Below are positions 22,856 through 24,755 of a stretch of 24,755 nt of DNA, one piece after another. Within the stretch, counting starts at the first letter, position 1, and each line of letters starts with the position of its first letter. The DNA comes from an uncultured Bacilli bacterium (GTDB lineage: Bacteria; Bacillota_I; Bacilli_A; RF39; UBA660). Below the pieces are notes generated by a model that searched no databases, was not told where the DNA came from, and saw only the letters and a list, made by a program, of their open reading frames with translations. The translations under genes were made by a program, and so were the position numbers. The stretch is from the NCBI GenBank assembly GCA_944372315.1, contig CALVYX010000082.1, positions 1-24,755 of the forward strand, read 5' to 3'.

Positions 22856-24133
22856 ATGATCGAATACTATGAAATAAGAAAGGTGAATAAAGAGAAAGTC
22901 TTAGTCCTATATTTAAGTTATGATTATGAATTTGGTGGCAATAAAAAAGAAAATTCTATTTTAAATAAAATTAATAATTTTATAAAAATAAACAAAATCA
23001 AGTGGAATGGAAATAAAGTTATTTTAGTTGTTGGAGGATTAGTTTTAGGATCTATTGTATTAGGTAATGTAGATATTCCTAATAATAATTACGAGCAAAA
23101 GTTTAATTATGTTAGTAGTATTATTTTAAATCATTTTGATGAAGATAATAATGAAATTGGTTATTCTAAAGTAGAATTACCAGAACCTGAAATTATTATA
23201 GAAGAAAAAGAAGAACCTATAACAGAAGAACAAAATAATATTCCTAATAATAATACCAGTAAGGAAGAAATAGTAAAACCTACTCCACCTACGAATAATA
23301 ATAATAATAATAATAATCAAATACAAGAAAATAAAACAATGGTTACTATTTATCGAAGCAATGGAACTATTGAAACAATAGAACTAGAAGAATACATAAT
23401 AGGTGTAGTAGCAATCGAAATACCAGCATCTTTTCATATAGAAGCATTAAAAGCTCAAAGTATTGCAGCAAGAACATATGCTTTAAAGGCAATACAAGAT
23501 AATAAAGTATTAACTGATGATGTAAAAACACAAAGTTATAGAGATAAAAATCAATTAAAAGTAATGTGGGGAGCTAGTTTTGATACCTATTATAACAAAG
23601 TTAAAAAAGCAGTAGAAGCTACGAAAGGGTTAGTTATTACCTATAATAATCAATATATAGATGCCCTATATCATTCCACTAGTAATGGCTATACAGAGTC
23701 TTCCTACGAGGTATTTGGTTATAGTCATCCATATTTAGTTAGTGTAAACTCTAGTTGGGATATTAATGCTAGTAGTTTTTTAAGACAAGTATCTTTTTCC
23801 TTTGATAATTTAGAAAAAATATTAGGTATTGATTTTAATAAGGAAACTTTAGTAGAAATCATAGCAAGAACTTCTTCTGGTAGAGTATCTCGATTAAGAA
23901 TTGATGATAATTATTATAGTGGAATTGAATTTCGTAACTTATTAGGATTAAGATCCACTGATTTTGATATTAACGTTGATTCCGATAAAGTCATTGTTAC
24001 AACAAGAGGTTATGGTCATGGTGTTGGAATGAGTCAATATGGTGCTAACGGAATGGCTAATAATGGTAAAACTTATGCTGAAATATTAAAACATTATTAT
24101 CAAGGAACAACAATAAAAGCGACTACTAAATAG
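22856..24133 (+). CDS. SpoIID/LytB domain peptidoglycan lytic enzyme with cytoplasmic extension
   Basis: SpoIID-family lytic transglycosylase, 425 residues. Order: cytoplasmic segment of about 53 residues, one membrane segment (about 54-70, KVILVVGGLVLGSIVLG), a Glu/Pro/Asn-rich linker (about 105-160) with eight consecutive Asn, then the SpoIID domain. The catalytic Glu fits E188 in GVVAIEIPASF. AQSIAARTYAL (200-210) and the terminal RGYGHGVGMSQYGANGMA block are family hallmarks. In spore formers SpoIID works at engulfment; related proteins occur in non-sporulating cells and in cell separation, so sporulation cannot be concluded. The ATG at 22856 with AGGTGG 5 nt upstream is preferred to the GTG at 22847. 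Confidence 0.9.
   Translation: MIEYYEIRKVNKEKVLVLYLSYDYEFGGNKKENSILNKINNFIKINKIKWNGNKVILVVGGLVLGSIVLGNVDIPNNNYEQKFNYVSSIILNHFDEDNNEIGYSKVELPEPEIIIEEKEEPITEEQNNIPNNNTSKEEIVKPTPPTNNNNNNNNQIQENKTMVTIYRSNGTIETIELEEYIIGVVAIEIPASFHIEALKAQSIAARTYALKAIQDNKVLTDDVKTQSYRDKNQLKVMWGASFDTYYNKVKKAVEATKGLVITYNNQYIDALYHSTSNGYTESSYEVFGYSHPYLVSVNSSWDINASSFLRQVSFSFDNLEKILGIDFNKETLVEIIARTSSGRVSRLRIDDNYYSGIEFRNLLGLRSTDFDINVDSDKVIVTTRGYGHGVGMSQYGANGMANNGKTYAEILKHYYQGTTIKATTK
23294..23317 (+). repeat. (AAT)8 trinucleotide repeat inside the SpoIID-like gene
   Basis: Eight tandem AAT units encode eight Asn residues in the linker between membrane anchor and catalytic domain. Changes in unit number stay in frame and would only alter linker length. 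Confidence 0.85.
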
Positions 24134-24140
24134 TCGTTTT
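24115..24140. terminator. Terminator between the SpoIID-like gene and the surface-protein gene
   Basis: Stem CGACTA / TAGTCG flanked by AAAA and TTTT, loop CTAAA, followed by TTTTATT on the plus strand; the minus strand has a weaker T-tract. The TAG stop of the SpoIID-like gene lies in the right arm. It probably serves both convergent genes. Confidence 0.72.
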
Positions 24141-24141
24141 A

Positions 24142-24755
24142 TTATGCAATAACATAGGGATTAGAACTACTTCCATTACTTCCCTTTATTATTTCAGTTT
24201 CTGCTTTTAAATTTATCACAGGACGGATTCCCATTTCACTATTACTACCTACAGTTGTAGCATATAAATCACCTAGTTCATCTAGATAGAAATTTCTATC
24301 ATAAAGAGTAATATTATTGGGTGACATAGTCCAGAACTTACTTCCCGTATACAAATAACAACTCATATTTCCCCCTCCTTGATCAATACTACCAGCAAAT
24401 ACTACTTCATCCGCTGTAATCAAGCCTATGGGATAGTCTAATGATTGATTTCCTTGCGTACTATTATTTGTTGTATATAAATCATTATTTTGCGGGCAAC
24501 TAAATTGTGGTTCATTGATGTTAGTTAGCCTATAAGATGCACCATAATATGTATAATTTTTTCCATATCCTAGTGCAGTATCATTAGAATACCATAGTCC
24601 AGCCTCATTAGCGACACTTCTATCTCCACAAAATCCACTGTCTTCTAAATAAGAACTATAACTTATTAAATTCTCTTCATACCAAGTATCTAATACCGCC
24701 TTGATTGTACTATCATGTACATTTTTGTGTGTCGCTTGATATCTTGCTTCTTCAC
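24142..24755 (-). CDS. Membrane-anchored surface protein, C-terminal part (N-terminus off window)
   Basis: The frame is open from the stop at 24142 to the right edge (about 204 codons), so this is the C-terminal part of a larger gene; no start is needed inside the window. It is a paralogue of the broken gene at 13992-15723 and matches its last two pieces: TWYEENLISYSSYLEDSGF, CGDRS, QFSCPQNNDLYTT, DYPIGLITADEV, YLYTGSKFW and GIRPVINLKAE. These blocks resemble the DUF6273-type C-terminal domain of gut Bacillota surface proteins (family name from memory). Cys pairs (SGFCGD, FSCPQ) could form a disulfide outside the cell. No lesion is visible within the window. Function unknown; by analogy with the left copy, it is expected to have a membrane anchor and an extracellular region upstream. 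Confidence 0.8.
   Translation of the reverse strand, partial: EEARYQATHKNVHDSTIKAVLDTWYEENLISYSSYLEDSGFCGDRSVANEAGLWYSNDTALGYGKNYTYYGASYRLTNINEPQFSCPQNNDLYTTNNSTQGNQSLDYPIGLITADEVVFAGSIDQGGGNMSCYLYTGSKFWTMSPNNITLYDRNFYLDELGDLYATTVGSNSEMGIRPVINLKAETEIIKGSNGSSSNPYVIA

Noticed and set aside
1..24755. Mycoplasma-type code with TGA as Trp
   Set aside because: TGA ends the rhomboid gene at a sensible place, Trp is encoded by TGG where checked, and long frames read correctly with the standard bacterial code.

Overview
The window is AT-rich DNA carrying a conserved Bacilli-type core gene set. TAG, TAA and TGA all act as stops (the rhomboid gene ends in TGA), so the standard bacterial code 11 applies and not the mycoplasma code. 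Gene order (trmR-mltG-DUF1292-ruvX-ireB; ftsK near ymfF/ymfH; ylbM divergent from yceD-rpmF), extended -10 promoters and two paralogous membrane-anchored surface genes suggest an uncultured, probably host-associated, low-GC Bacillota (Bacilli) lineage. That placement is inference; no rRNA is present.

Layout. 1-2455 (minus): a tightly overlapping operon ireB-ruvX-DUF1292-mltG-trmR, with its own promoter inside the end of the upstream rhomboid gene. 2512-3654 (minus): rhomboid protease. 3845-7153 (minus): purine nucleoside phosphorylase followed by the M16 pair ymfF-ymfH, ending in a strong terminator. 7257-8362 (plus): a HExxH metallopeptidase-like gene that looks frameshifted near its 5' end; its promoter is back to back with that of the phosphorylase. 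8365-10602 (minus): DNA translocase FtsK/SpoIIIE. 10709-13648 (minus): DNA polymerase III alpha (DnaE). 13774-13959 (plus): ribosomal protein L28. 13992-15723 (minus): a surface-protein gene broken by a frameshift and a nonsense codon. 15855-18602 (minus): divIVA, sepF and a HerA-type ATPase. 18705-20820 (minus): queH and an unusual ClpX-like AAA+ ATPase. 20887-21541 (minus): yceD-rpmF. 21658-22788 (plus): tmcAL. 22856-24133 (plus): a SpoIID-family peptidoglycan enzyme. 24142-24755 (minus): an apparently intact, edge-truncated paralogue of the broken surface gene.

Functionally the window is mostly housekeeping: cell-wall growth and division (MltG, SepF, DivIVA, SpoIID, FtsK, IreB), tRNA modification (TrmR, QueH, TmcAL), ribosome (L28, L32, YceD), replication (DnaE) and proteolysis (rhomboid, M16 pair, ClpX-like, HExxH protein). 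I did not find a CRISPR array, insertion sequence, tRNA, rRNA or obvious defence island. The least ordinary items are the ClpX-like ATPase with a replaced N-terminal domain, the pair of surface-protein copies (one broken at sites where the other is intact), the phosphorylase with an Asp-to-Asn change in its active site, and the split HExxH gene. No intergenic stretch exceeds 300 bases.
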